From positions 1 through 28,945 of the forward strand of contig VKHL01000240.1 in the NCBI GenBank assembly GCA_015146655.1: a DNA stretch of 28,945 bases, in the 5' to 3' direction. Each line of letters opens with the position of its first letter. Position 1 is the stretch's first letter. The position numbers and the translations under genes were made by a program. Below are positions 9,719 through 19,606 of this stretch, piece by piece. The notes beneath the pieces are model-generated. The model searched no databases, had not been told where the DNA came from, and worked only from the letters and a program-made list of their open reading frames with translations. This stretch comes from Ochromonas danica. Lineage: Eukaryota > Sar > Chrysophyceae > Chromulinales > Chromulinaceae.

Positions 9719-10185
9719 AGCTAGACAGCTCAGCGATGAGAACAGTCCGGTCCGCCTTGGGTGATGAGTGGTTGGAAGCAAGAAACTACATGATAAAACG
9801 CGTTTCCAGTCTTTTTGTGGTCTCCCACTTGGTGGTTGCGTGGGAAATGGGCAGAGCTATTCCATGGAATTCAACATACTTTCCATCATTGGCTGATATG
9901 AGATTTACCCGCCTAACTCAGAACGAGTATATATAGTAACCAATGTGTCATAAAGAAACGGTTCTCAGAAGTTAGTATTAAGTTGTATTAAGTTGGTATT
10001 AAGTTAGTATGTAGATACTGACAACGTGTACCAGTGGTTAGACCAGAAATTGTATGTAGTATATACACACAGAGGAGGAGGAGGAAAACATAGATGAAGA
10101 ATAGCATAAGGAGAAGGAAATCGTCGACCCTCTCATCTCAGAGAGAGTCCCTCCCTCAACAGGTGAGCAAGGGTTATGTTAGCAT
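9719..10185. other. Upstream region of eIF4E gene and 3' flank of cystatin gene
   Basis: It holds the ACGCGT box at 9798-9803, a TATATATA run near 9930-9936 that could serve the - strand eIF4E gene, and an imperfect ~10-bp tandem repeat of GTATTAAGTT at 9971-10011. I see no further gene. Confidence 0.5.
9795..9806. promoter_or_regulatory. ACGCGT box upstream of eIF4E gene
   Basis: AAAACGCGTTTC lies about 80 bp before the eIF4E ATG on the - strand. It matches the palindrome before the RS gene in 11 of 12 positions. Confidence 0.4.
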
Positions 10186-10682
10186 TTACTTCTGTTCAGA
10201 TGCTAGAGCATCAGGTCCACGCAGGTGTAAGCTACCACAGCTATCCAACAATGTGTCGCTCTGAGTGAGAGTGAGGGAGCCAAAGCGATCATAGACCTGA
10301 TAGTGGTCCACACGGCAGGGGTTCTCGGAAGATACCTCAACAGTTAGGTCATAATTGAGACCTGCCACCACCTAATATAAAGGACAGGAATGCATAGGAA
10401 AGGACAGGAAAGAAGACAAAACAAACAAGTTAGTGATGTCAACACCACTAGGGGGGGGGGGGACATGTCTAGGAGAGCATCCGCGCCTACCTGTCTCTTC
10501 GCCAAAACAACCCAGAATTGAGGAGCCTGGCCATGATATTTGGTACGAACAGCAAATGCAGCGGCTTTTTGTACTCCTTCGTCACGAGGGTCAACATAGC
10601 TCCATCCACCAGGAAGACTAGCAAAAGCCATAACAGTGGCAGATAGGAAGAAGACAAGAGCAAGGAATAAAATAGCGTTCAT
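10186..10682 (-). CDS. Secreted cystatin (cysteine-protease inhibitor), two exons
   Basis: Exon 1 is 10682-10491 (64 codons, phase 0) and exon 2 is 10371-10186, with a 119-nt intron (CAG|GTAGGC to TTATATTAG|GTG). The mature frame is 125 aa. A signal peptide is clear (MNAILFLALVFFLSATVMAFA). The conserved N-terminal Gly region (LPGGWSYVD) is followed by a helix with an AFAV motif as in plant-type cystatins. The splice junction itself creates the signature QxVxG loop (Q-VVAG). The chain ends after DTLLDSCGSLHLRG without a clear C-terminal PW hairpin. The protein should inhibit papain-like proteases outside the cell or in the secretory/lysosomal route. The intron contains a run of 12 G. The gene is divergent from the glycosyltransferase gene. 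Confidence 0.88.
10372..10490 (-). other. Intron in cystatin gene, 119 nt
   Basis: GT-AG intron placed exactly between Gln64 and Val65, splitting the QVVAG protease-binding loop. It holds a homopolymer of 12 G (12 C on the sense strand). Confidence 0.85.
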
Positions 10683-10826
10683 TTTATAGGATCAATTATT
10701 ATAAATGATGATAGATTTTATTGTTGTTTGAATGTGGACAAGGAAGATGATAATATTATAATAATAGTAACAATAGTGACAGTGACAGTGATGCAGTCTT
10801 CTGTTGTTGTCTCTCCTTCACTTGGG

Positions 10827-10906
<80 letters not shown>

Positions 10907-11057
10907 CGGCCAGCGACTTAGTGTATTTCCTCTATTATCTAATTAGTCATATTCATAATTCTCTGTCCTACCCGTATCCCCTTCACTCTATCCTCTCTTG
11001 TTACTGTAACGTTATTAGCTGTTAGTCTAACTGTTATAGCAGTAGTAGAAGAAGAGT
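10683..11057. promoter_or_regulatory. Shared upstream region with long CA repeat
   Basis: Head-to-head spacer between the cystatin gene (-) and the glycosyltransferase gene (+). It is dominated by a 77-nt pure (AC)n repeat at 10829-10905. Such repeats can adopt Z-DNA and vary in length, so spacing of any promoter elements may vary between strains. A further upstream exon of the glycosyltransferase could also lie here. Confidence 0.5.
10829..10905. repeat. (AC)n microsatellite, ~38 units
   Basis: Uninterrupted dinucleotide repeat of 77 nt between two divergent gene starts. Confidence 0.97.
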
Positions 11058-13064
11058 ATGCCAATGCTGCTTGATCCAGATAAGATAGCCTTCTTTCTCT
11101 TATCCACCACAAGTCTCAATGTCCCAGGGACTAGTCAACCTTATCGAAGCTATTTTGAAAGTCGCACTATTCCTATCATAGAGACTTGGGGGTCTTACTT
11201 CCCTCACCTCACCTTTGTCTTTGGCAATAACAAACTAGACTATCACTTCCTTCAGACCAGATGTTCTCTTAGGAACAATCACAACACTACCACTTCATCA
11301 GCTGGTGGTGGTGGAGGAGGAGGAGGTAGAGGGAGAGTGAGAAATGTCACAGAGGTGTACTCCTGCCCTATTCCTACAGAGAACTGGCACTGGTCTGCTA
11401 CCTCTCCTCCTCCTCCTCCTCCTCCTCCTCCTACCTCTACCCTCCCCATCACTCTACAATACTACTACCATCACAGAAGAAGAATAAGAAGACATCATCA
11501 TCATCACCATCACCTATCAACAACAACAGAACCTCCTCCTCCTCCTCCTCCACCACCTCCTCCTCCGTCTTCAGTTCAAGTCCTCTATCATGGTAATTGT
11601 AGTGGAAACTATTTTGGTCATGGACCAACTTGTCGATGTCAAGAAACTATACGATACTATCTCACAGAAACACAATACTATGATAAGACAGAATGGTTTG
11701 TGTTCATGGATGATGACCTCTACTTCAGACCTTTCTCCTTCCTCTCCTTCCTCTACCATATGGGAGGAGGAGGAGGAGGAGGTAGTGGTAGAGGAGGTAG
11801 CGGTAGAGGTAGAGGTAGAGGTAGTGAGGCTATGGCTATAATAGGAGGTGAACTACCACGAGGATTTGACAAGTTAAAGAACAAGAAGTCTCTCACCAGT
11901 AGTGCTAGTACTAGTAATAGTGCTAGTACTAATAGTAATGGTAGTAGTCTAGCAGCAGGGGAACATGATTGTCATCATAAAGAGATTCATCAATTCTATT
12001 ATGCTCAACCTGCTATATTCAATAGGTATGTACCATAACATACTATACCATATCATACTGTACTATATCATATCATACTATACTATACCATAGCATATGC
12101 TAACTGCTGTGTTAATGTTATGTTAATGTTATGTTATGTTAAACTATGCTATACTGCGTCATGTTAATGTTATGCTATGCTATACTATGTTATACTGTAC
12201 TGTGTTATGTTAATGTTATGTTAATGTTATGACTACTAGGGCGGTGGTGAAGAAGCTCAGTAATGCTATTCATCATAATGCTATGACTAATCTACAAGGA
12301 TGGTGGGGTGGCTCTCATGATGTCATTCTGGGCATGTTACTATGGATGTATCAGATCCCTTCCTTTGCTCTTGGCAGGTTAGTAACACACACACACACAT
12401 ACACACTTATATACACTTATATATACACAAATATAAAAATATATACATTTATATACATGCACTTACATATTGTACACGCACATATATTTATATACATACA
12501 GATAGATAGATACACCACACACACACACACACCACATACACACACATGCATATACACACTCTCCCCCTACACCTTGTATTACAACACTACGTTTGTCTCA
12601 TACTGTGTTGGTATGATGGATGGTCTATCCGCTATCTACTATCTACTACTAGTGCTTATTATGGTACACCTATTAAGATACTACCTGGAAAACACAATCT
12701 TGTCTTATTACAAGATCGTCTAAGAAACTCTTCTTTCTTTATCTTTCATCGTGTTATGAGTCGTAAACTATATCGATGGCATCAGAAGAAGCCTATCTTA
12801 TATGATATGGTATCTAGTCAATATGACATTAGCCATCTATTAGGAGATGATCTCCTCTATAACAATGATAGTCTACATGAGGTTAACTTCTATGAGATAG
12901 TTTATCATCAGGTTAGACTAGGTGAGATAGCAGCAGTAAGTCATATTAAGAGACTTCCTGCTAGTGGTGTTATGAACACTAACTTTGCTCATCTAGCTCA
13001 ACGATTAAATGAAAGCTATCATGACTTCACTCCTGCTTATTGCTCTCTCTTAATACCTTCTTAA
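11058..13064 (+). CDS. GT31/Fringe-like glycosyltransferase, three exons
   Basis: Exons are 11058-12025, 12240-12377 and 12653-13064 (~505 aa); all junctions keep frame (AAT AG|GTATGT ... CTAG|G; GGC AG|GTTAGT ... CTAG|T). Family signs: LLSTTSLN, then RTIPIIETWGSYFPHLTFVFG (the '.TWG' motif), a Cys-rich middle (CSGNYFGHGPTCRC), the metal-binding WFVFMDDDLYFRP (DxD), GGELPRGF, then GWWGGSHDVILGMLLW (glycine motif plus acidic DVxLG-type region). This is the order seen in beta-1,3-glycosyltransferases of the Fringe/C1GalT kind, so transfer of a hexose to a glycan in the Golgi is likely. No N-terminal anchor is visible, so an upstream exon may be missing. Poly-Pro, poly-His and poly-Gly inserts from triplet repeats interrupt the catalytic domain. 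The C-terminal ~135 residues are not recognised. Confidence 0.75.
12026..12239 (+). other. Intron 1 of glycosyltransferase, repeat-rich
   Basis: 214-nt GT-AG intron made largely of CATACTATACCATA- and TTAATGTTATG-type short repeats. Confidence 0.8.
12378..12652 (+). other. Intron 2 of glycosyltransferase, CA/TA-rich
   Basis: 275-nt intron with CACACA, TATATACA and GATA simple repeats. The acceptor at 12651-12652 was chosen because it keeps phase and yields GSAYYGTP; another AG nearer 12510 would not. Confidence 0.7.
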
Positions 13065-13683
13065 TGCCTTATTGATACCTTGTTAATACCTTGTTGTTAT
13101 TGCACATCCACTGATATAATGTACCCCTTGTTCTCTACTTGACTACTCTACTCTATACCACATGACCTCGACACATTACTTGTAGTGTTGGTAAGATATC
13201 AATCAATCATCCTCTTCTTCTATGTTAGAGGAGCAACACTGGCTGATGTAATGTATGTCTGCTGGGTCATGTGCTGGGTCTAGGAGAGAGATGGAATGTT
13301 ATCCAATGTGCTGCCACCCATCACATCACACCATATCATACTATATCATACCACACTATATCATACTATACTACACTACACTATACTACACTATACTCTA
13401 CCATGTAGTCTACCATAGTATCTATTACTGTATCATGTGCACTATAATAACCATAATCATAATCACTATTTCTAAAGTAGTTAAAGTGTATAAGAAATGA
13501 AACTTGTTAGTTGTTTGTCTAGCCATTCATAGATTAGGTTAGAACACACCCACTACCCCTCACACTACCTACATACACTACACTCATTGTACAGTGCCTC
13601 AGATGTGAGAAGGAAAAAGAATCCCCGAATGGCGAACCAATGCTGAGAAAGTCAAAGCAGGCCAAGAGAGAAAGAGAACTGAT
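13065..13683. other. Convergent intergenic region
   Basis: Tail-to-tail spacer between the glycosyltransferase and P0 genes. It contains ATACTACACTATA-type imperfect tandem repeats at ~13330-13400. The small ORFs here consist of that repeat and are not credible genes. Confidence 0.6.
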
Positions 13684-14664
13684 TTAGTAGTCTCCTCCTC
13701 CTCCTCCACCACCACCGAACATGTCCATGCCACCATCAAGGGCATCAACCTCCTCTTCCTTAGGCTTCTCAGGAGCAGCGGCGGCAGCAGGAGCGGCACC
13801 AGCAGCACCACCAGCGGCAGGAGCAGCAGCAACAGCGAAGGCAGCAGGGTTCTTGAGGAAGGCCTTGAAAGGCTCAGCCTTGTCGAAGGTGTAGTTCTCC
13901 AAGTTGACAGTGACAGCCACCAGAGAGCGGAAGGCATTGCCAACAGAGTGAGGGAGAGAAGCCTGAGTAGGATAGCCGATCTGGAGAGAGATAGCAGCAA
14001 TCTTAGAGAGAGCAGCAGAGAACTTCTCGACGAGGTAAGACTCATCAATATCAAGCACATCCACAGAGAAGATAGAGCCATGATCGAAGACACAGTCAAT
14101 CACCAAACCATAAGAGAAAGGCTTAATGTTCAACTTAGACAACAAGGAAGCCTCAGAAGAGCCAACCTTGTCACCCTTCTTGATGAGGTTGACAGGGTTG
14201 GTGATCTCAATTTGACCCTTCACGATCTTAGTAGGGATCTGTAAGACCTGGAAGAAAGAGGTCTGTCCAGGATCACATCCAGTAGGACCAGCAGGCACGA
14301 CGACATCGACAGGAGAGACGGCACCGACACGAGCAGGAGCAGGCACACGATTGGCTAAAATCATGTCACGCACCTTAGGCAGGTCACTGTTGGTGAAGAC
14401 AAAGCCAACGTTGCCAGCCATCTTCTCTTGGATGTGAGTATAGAAGTGACCAGGATTCTGATCCAAGAACTCCTTCATGACCTTTCTCATGAGAGTATTC
14501 TTTCCCATGAGGATCTCAGCAGTACCACGCATCATCTTTCTAGTAGCGTTTAACTGTTGAGAACCAACGTTATCAACAGAGACAACGAAGACCTTGCCAT
14601 AGGTCTCAAGCATGGTAGTCATGCGGGCGAAGTATTCCTTCTTCTTTTCCTTGCTCAGAGGCAT
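13684..14664 (-). CDS. RPLP0: 60S acidic ribosomal protein P0 (uL10)
   Basis: This is a 326-aa intron-free gene. I choose the ATG at 14664 (MPLSKEKKKEYFARM), although the frame is open to a TTG at 14733. The uL10 core is clear: KVFVVSVDNVGSQQLNATRK, RGTAEILMGKNTLMRKV, MAGNVGFVFTN, then the P0-specific insertion with GPTGCDPGQTSFFQVL, IPTKIVKGQIEI, and the Ala-rich hinge. P0 forms the base of the ribosomal stalk that recruits elongation factors. The C-terminus is unusual against animals and plants: in place of the SDDDMGFGLFD-type tail it ends DALDGGMDMFGG, a Gly run and DY. Codon use is strongly biased to C/G-ending codons, as expected for a highly expressed gene. It is divergent from the first secreted-protein gene. 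Confidence 0.97.
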   Translation of the reverse strand: MPLSKEKKKEYFARMTTMLETYGKVFVVSVDNVGSQQLNATRKMMRGTAEILMGKNTLMRKVMKEFLDQNPGHFYTHIQEKMAGNVGFVFTNSDLPKVRDMILANRVPAPARVGAVSPVDVVVPAGPTGCDPGQTSFFQVLQIPTKIVKGQIEITNPVNLIKKGDKVGSSEASLLSKLNIKPFSYGLVIDCVFDHGSIFSVDVLDIDESYLVEKFSAALSKIAAISLQIGYPTQASLPHSVGNAFRSLVAVTVNLENYTFDKAEPFKAFLKNPAAFAVAAAPAAGGAAGAAPAAAAAPEKPKEEEVDALDGGMDMFGGGGGGGGDY

Positions 14665-15106
14665 CTTGATTGATTTTTGTTTTTGTAGTAGTGGACCTGT
14701 AGCAGCAGCAGCAATAGGAGTAGGAAAAAACAAAGATGAGAATTTTTTCAGAATAGGGCTAGTAAATAGAGGTCATACCTAAATCGAAGTGGGAGCTTGA
14801 GCTTCTATTATCTCAAACTAGCGTTTAACCACAGGGATGGTAGCTAAGGCTATGAATGGCTTGCTTGGTTTGTGTGGAAGGCGAAGAACCACCCCAAGCA
14901 ACAACAACAGTGGAAGAGTGCATGGCTGCATGGCTGTCACAGTGTGTCACAGTGTGTCTGTGCACGACTTGGGAAGAATAGAGAGGAACCCTGGGAAGAA
15001 TGAACCACCATCAACAGATTGAAAAACGCGCTTCTATACAATCGTTAACTTAACAAGAACCATACACCAACAACAATGATGTCAGATTTCTTGTTGGTTG
15101 TTCAGG
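14665..15106. promoter_or_regulatory. Shared upstream region of P0 and secreted-protein copy 1
   Basis: Head-to-head spacer of ~440 bp. An AAAAACGCGCTT word at 15022-15033 lies ~77 bp before the secreted-protein ATG. The duplicated block begins near 15054-15062 inside this region. No clear TATA box is seen. Confidence 0.45.
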
Positions 15107-16111
15107 ATGAAATTTCTTGTATTTCTTTTATTAATTTGGTATAAACATGGTGTTTTATCATCGACTAAACCATTAGATTTGATTAAAATCCGTGGACATG
15201 CAAGAGTACATAAATTACCCATCTCATTAACAAAATCTTGGTCTATATGGACTTGGGAGGGGGAATCCCTATTTTCAGTTCCTATTGATTCCCATGAAAC
15301 TGAAGATTGGGTGTATCCAACCTCCTATGACTCTCTCTACTTGCCTGCTGACCTTCCATCTCTCTCCTATCAGCCAGCACTGGGTATTGCTATTGCCAAT
15401 GGCTTGCCAAGATATCTCATGCCTTCCATCATCCTCACAGCTCAGACTACTAAAGGTAGTAAGAGGATATGGAGAAATCGAGGGATGAATTCTCTTCCAC
15501 GTGCTCATGTGTGGATTGATGTCTTTTCTGAGAATGCACCCATGTTGACATCTCTTCAGTACTATCTCTTAGGAACTTCTCCCCACTGTAGTACAATATC
15601 CGCTGCAGTGGATAAAGAGAGAAAGTGGAGGTCTCTCTTAGTGGACTCCTCTGTCCCTGCCAAGCAGTCTGCTGTCATTGAGAGACTGCCTATCCAATCT
15701 TACTTCCAAGCCTTCCAGGCCTTCTTTACAACAGAGAATGCTGCTTCTCTCCATGAAGGCTATCATTTTGTAGACATTCCTCTAATTAACACTCCTCAAC
15801 TCTTCCCTCCGTCAGGAAGTGTCCCAAAGCAGATTGTGGGGATGCTAACAGATATCTCAGAACCACAACGCCTGCTTAGCGAAGAAGAAAATCTGAGAAG
15901 TGACAGTGAAGACTCAGTGAAGGAGAATAGCAGAAGTGGCGACCGACAGGTTACTTCAAGGGGGACGGGACAAGGTCTGGGAGATGAATGGCTGGATGGA
16001 GAGCCTCTGGGTGTGTTGCAGATCGAGACAGTAGAAGCAGCTGCAGGTGGGCAATCACCCTACTTGCCTAAGGTAAAACCACTCTATCTATCCAAAGCAT
16101 TTGATCATTAA
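15107..16111 (+). CDS. Putative secreted protein of unknown family, copy 1
   Basis: I do not recognise this 334-aa protein. The ATG at 15107 starts a typical signal peptide (MKFLVFLLLIWYKHGVLSS). The mature part is mixed alpha/beta in composition with few low-complexity tracts until the acidic/Ser-rich end (LLSEEENLRSDSEDS). Notable stretches: TKSWSIWTWEGESLFSVPID, PALGIAIANGLPRYLMPSIIL, ERLPIQSYFQAFQAFF. The C-terminus is uncertain. A GT-AG intron at 16073-16142 (AAG|GTAAAA, pyrimidine tract, ATTAG) would replace the last 13 residues with IYHDLFASAR. Alternatively an intron at 16073-16231 would add the 62-residue ORF that ends at 16420. A second, protein-identical copy lies at 21097-22101. 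Location outside the cell or in the secretory system is inferred from the leader only. Confidence 0.7.
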   Translation: MKFLVFLLLIWYKHGVLSSTKPLDLIKIRGHARVHKLPISLTKSWSIWTWEGESLFSVPIDSHETEDWVYPTSYDSLYLPADLPSLSYQPALGIAIANGLPRYLMPSIILTAQTTKGSKRIWRNRGMNSLPRAHVWIDVFSENAPMLTSLQYYLLGTSPHCSTISAAVDKERKWRSLLVDSSVPAKQSAVIERLPIQSYFQAFQAFFTTENAASLHEGYHFVDIPLINTPQLFPPSGSVPKQIVGMLTDISEPQRLLSEEENLRSDSEDSVKENSRSGDRQVTSRGTGQGLGDEWLDGEPLGVLQIETVEAAAGGQSPYLPKVKPLYLSKAFDH

Positions 16112-16225
16112 CAATTTTGTGGTTGTTTTTCTATTCCATTAGATTTATCACGACCTATTCGCCTCGGCAAGATAACTAACAACTGTACACACTGTCGATA
16201 ACTGTTCAATTAAATTCTCTCATCA

Positions 16226-16420
16226 ATGCAGCTCAACTTGGCAAAGTGTATTGATCGCTGTGTTATTTGTCATATAATTAGAAACATTCTTAAGATCTTA
16301 GGCTTTGGTATTAGTGAAGTGATTGACGAGGTTTATGAAACGTTAGCAGATATATTCCAGTTTTCGTTTCCAGCAGTTACTGTGGGAAGGAACACATTCA
16401 TTGGTGGTTTCTCTATCTAA
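16226..16420 (+). CDS. Small ORF or 3' exon in the duplicated block, copy 1
   Basis: 64-aa ORF starting ATG-CAG-CTC. The CAATGCAG| before CTC also reads as a splice acceptor in phase 0 with the donor at 16073, so this may be the last exon of the secreted-protein gene rather than a gene of its own. The content is hydrophobic and helical (CVICHIIRNILKILGFGISEVI). It is identical in both copies of the block. Family unknown. Confidence 0.35.
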   Translation: MQLNLAKCIDRCVICHIIRNILKILGFGISEVIDEVYETLADIFQFSFPAVTVGRNTFIGGFSI

Positions 16421-17635
16421 GGTGAAATCAATTGAGTTTGTTAGACTGAGCAACCGCCATCGATGATCAATGGATGCTGTCTTTGTTTTATCTAACGAAT
16501 TTCCTCTTCTATCAACAACACACCTTTTCAAAACCAGAATGAACTTCGAAATGCTTTTAGAGCATGAAAACGCTTGGGAAAGAAGATGTTAGCAAGTTTT
16601 ATAGCTGTTCAGAAGGTTGATGATGCTAGGGTGGGCGAAAAGTTGGAACTAAAAGAGAATGAAGTCAATGAAGAAGCATCGACGCAAAGGCTGCTGCTGA
16701 GTATGATCAACAATCAGAACAACAAGGCTTTTCCTCAACGAAACCCGCACAAGAACATCTATTGGTCATCGAAATGAATGTTTATCAGAATACTGACGAG
16801 GAGGAGAGTCCTTTTTATTCTGTGTCATTGAGAGATGTCTTGGTAGCAGCAGTTCAGACAGTATGAAAGTAAGCGCTACTTTATGACCTCGATGCAGACA
16901 AGTCATTGTAAAATAGTGATGTGAAAAGTCGTGGCCAAGAAGGCGTTGCAGGAAGAACTCTTTCGTTTTGATACGTGTAAGACGGAGTTGCTCAAGATGT
17001 TCAATCTTACTTCAAAGTTACAAACGTCAATCAGCTGATAGATACCTTAGCAAGTGGATTCGCTTGTGGCAAGCTACAGTCTTTATTATTTGGCGATAAG
17101 AAGGCCAAGGGGGAAGGTCTGAAGTGGTACCATCTCGCTCCTTATACTCAGCCATGATCGTGATGAAGTGTTGCACCTGTTGAAGCCAAGAATGAATGCT
17201 ATTGGACGCATTAGTATGGCCGTATCTCATATACCGTACATTATCACAGACCTTACCCCCACAATTATTGGAATGAAGTGCTTCTTAGAAGAATCAATGA
17301 CACAGCATGATGCAGGTAAAAGATAGGTCTATCGATGGCGAAGCTTAAGAAACTGACTTAGCGGTTATTGCAGAATCGAGCATTGAAGCAGGTTTGCGAT
17401 TTATTCTGCAGGCTGAAATATTTGTTGGCTATGAAGGTATTCACGCATTCGTTCTATATACACCAGCTTAATATTACGTTGATGTGCGCACTACTTGCTA
17501 CATGTTAATCTTATCATCTTTTCCCCTCATTTATCAAATGTACAATTCCCAATGAAAACACTTCTCATAGTTAATTGCCATTTGTTATGCCATTCATATT
17601 TAGCTCTGCTTCACAATTGCAGAAGCAGCACACTA

Positions 17636-17830
17636 CTAGGTTGGATCAAAATTTGCAATCTGTAATAAGTTGATGAAACAGTTTTCAATTGGATTTTGGT
17701 CGTAGCTATAAGTGGGGAGATAATAGAAGAACACAGAATAGTTATCACATAGTTGATTCACTCGTATCAGATCAACCATTCCTGCGTTGTCCAGGACACC
17801 CAGCCGATCCAATCCCCAAATCCACTCCAT
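17636..17830 (-). pseudogene. Tc1/IS630-like DDE transposase fragment
   Basis: A 64-codon open stretch contains the second half of a DDE_3-type catalytic domain: VLDNAG (second acidic residue), VNQLCDNYSVFFYYLPTYSYDQNPIENCF (where families read LPPYSPDLNPIENxF), followed by an early stop. The third acidic residue region is kept as IEN. The N-terminal HTH and the first Asp motif are not recognisable upstream on the - strand, so this is a relic. It is too short to assign to a subfamily. Confidence 0.6.
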
Positions 17831-19029
17831 CGCCTAGTTGGATGAAGTTGCCTCGTCAAAGAGATTCAAGCTGAACAAGGCCTTGGTGGCACCTGAAAAA
17901 AGAGCAGATTACTTCTCAAATGGATGGTATTCTTTGCGCTACTGCAGACGCGATCATGGATGATATGAATGAAGCACACCACTTGGGCCTGGGAAAGGAT
18001 TTATCTCAAACGAAAACTAGTTGGGCATCGCTAATAATCCAATACATGCTTTCTAAGATGAGTGCCATGTGTCATGGCTTGAAGAATTTGATTTGGAAGG
18101 TCAAACCTACTCAATTCAAGAATTGAACAAAGAAGATGAAGAAGAAGATGATGATGACCAAGGAGATGGAAGCAATGAGGAAGATGAAAGAGATAATAGT
18201 GGAGGAGAAGGAAAGGAAGAGGTCGTGGTACAACCTTCATCATCTTCTTCTTCTTCACCTCTCTGGCAGCACTTCCCCAACCTCTGGTCACTTAGATCTG
18301 AATGAGAAGTTTGGACTCCAAAAGTCGAGAATTGGAAGTTTTCAATTCTCATTGGAAATTCGCGCATTTACGCAAAGGCAGAAAAACGGGTTTTCCACGC
18401 AAATAGGAAACGCAATTTGCTTCCAGAAATTCGTGCATCAGCATTCCCTATTTGCCACACAAACAAACTTCCAGTGCCTTTATTCCAAAATGAGGGCAAG
18501 AAAAGCAAGGCTGGGGGCTCGAAGAACTATAATAGAGCCTTCCTTCACTACCCCTTCATTTTCTTCCAGCAAGAAAGCTCGACGAGACGAAGAATAAGGG
18601 GAAGGGCCAGAAGAAGGGAGAGCATAAGCAGAAGGAGAAGAGAAGTCAAGCGATGAAGAGTCCATTAAGGGCAACAAACCGAAGAATGTCTGCAACAGTC
18701 CTCATTCTGGCGAAGTTACTGCTATCATGATGAAGATGGCCGAAGTTATGTGCCCTGAGGTCACGTTGAAAACCATGGAGAGCAGCACCGGCAGGGTATG
18801 GTCATGCACAAAAAGGAAATGACGAGGATAAATATGCAGTTGTAGCTTATTTTGTCTGGAAATGCGAACGGCGTGGTGCTACCTGGTATTGGAGCCAGCT
18901 GCAGTAGGGGCAAGCAAGTAGCACTTCCTCGCTGCAGGTGTCCGATGCTTGAATGGGCTTTAGAAGTAGTACGCAATAATGTAACTATAATAATAACAAC
19001 CTGAATGGTCAAATTCTATCATATTATTA

Positions 19030-19305
19030 TTACAATCCAAAGTATTGCACTGTACTGTGCTGCTCATAGTGGGTTGAAAACAGCAATTTGGTTGAGGCAC
19101 AAAGGCACCCACAAAGCGAGACAGACACCCCAAACATCAACGCCAACTCACTAAGAGTCATTTTATACTCAAGATAACACAGGACTAACCCAAGCTTGTC
19201 CACGTTTGTGACGATGGAAGGGCGACCAACCTTGAGAGCAATATCTTCACGGTCCCATAAAAAGCTGCACAAGAGCTTAAATGCTTGCCTGGCGACGCCA
19301 GTCAT
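19030..19305 (-). pseudogene. Harbinger/DDE_4-type transposase N-terminal fragment
   Basis: 91 codons with the typical pattern MTGVARQAFKLL, then GRPSIVTNVDKLGLVLCYLE, then KMTLSELALMFGVSVSLC. This matches the recalled 'TGM....F..L ... GRP ... LGL.L.YL...M.L..L..IFGVS.S' N-terminal helix-turn-helix of Harbinger-like (DDE_4) transposases. The ORF ends before the catalytic domain. A weak continuation (APIPGSTTPFAFPDKI) may lie at 18761-19012 in another frame. No catalytic triad could be seen. Confidence 0.5.
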
Positions 19306-19606
19306 TGTAAGAATGACCTTTCTTCGCCGTCAGTATAAAGCTTTCTCCAAAGAGAAGAAGTAGGTGGCAATATGACCGATCTACTCAGCGTCGACAAGTT
19401 CCTGAGACCGTTTAGTACAATAACTCAGGCAAAAAGAACCGCTCCTTTTCTCACAACGCTGGAGCAAGGACTAGGAATCTCATCTTCAGAAGAAACTCCG
19501 CTCAATGAATCAAAGATTACACTGAAAACCCTCTTATTTGCGAATGCGTAAAAATTCACGCATTCGTGCATTTTGCACGGGGTGTTTTTCGTGATTTTAC
19601 GCAAAA

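Larger units (their letters stand above)
15062..16515 (+). repeat. Direct duplication block, copy 1 (1,454 bp)
   Basis: This block is repeated at 21052-22505 with a constant offset of 5,990 bp. By eye only two substitutions are present, at 16462 (G against A) and 16489 (T against C), both 3' of the coding ORFs. Upstream, one mismatch at 15061 is preceded by a 7-nt match (CAAGAAC), then similarity is lost. Downstream similarity stops abruptly after TCTATCAA. Confidence 0.97.
16516..19606. other. Gene-poor region with decayed transposon pieces
   Basis: About 3 kb between the first duplicated block and the GTPase gene. ORFs are short and mostly unrecognised (for example 16574-16777 + and 17027-17230 -). 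Two pieces are recognisable as DNA-transposon relics: a Tc1/IS630-like DDE fragment at 17636-17830 (-) and a Harbinger-like helix-turn-helix fragment at 19030-19305 (-). An acidic stretch at 18069-18305 (+), with EEFDLEGQTYSIQELNKED at its start, could be another fossil ORF. Repeated CGCATTT/ACGCAAA words lie near 18360-18420 and 19540-19620. Confidence 0.6.

Noticed and set aside
9719-9781. N-terminal extension of eIF4E to 9781
   Set aside because: The upstream start would be TTG, and the ACGCGT box would fall only ~15 bp upstream. The ATG at 9718 is the first standard start.
13255-13500. 81-codon ORF in the spacer after the glycosyltransferase
   Set aside because: Most of it is translation of an ATACTACACTATA-type simple repeat.
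14665-14733. N-terminal extension of P0 to 14733
   Set aside because: It begins at TTG, while MPLSKEKKKEYF at 14664 matches the expected P0 N-terminus.
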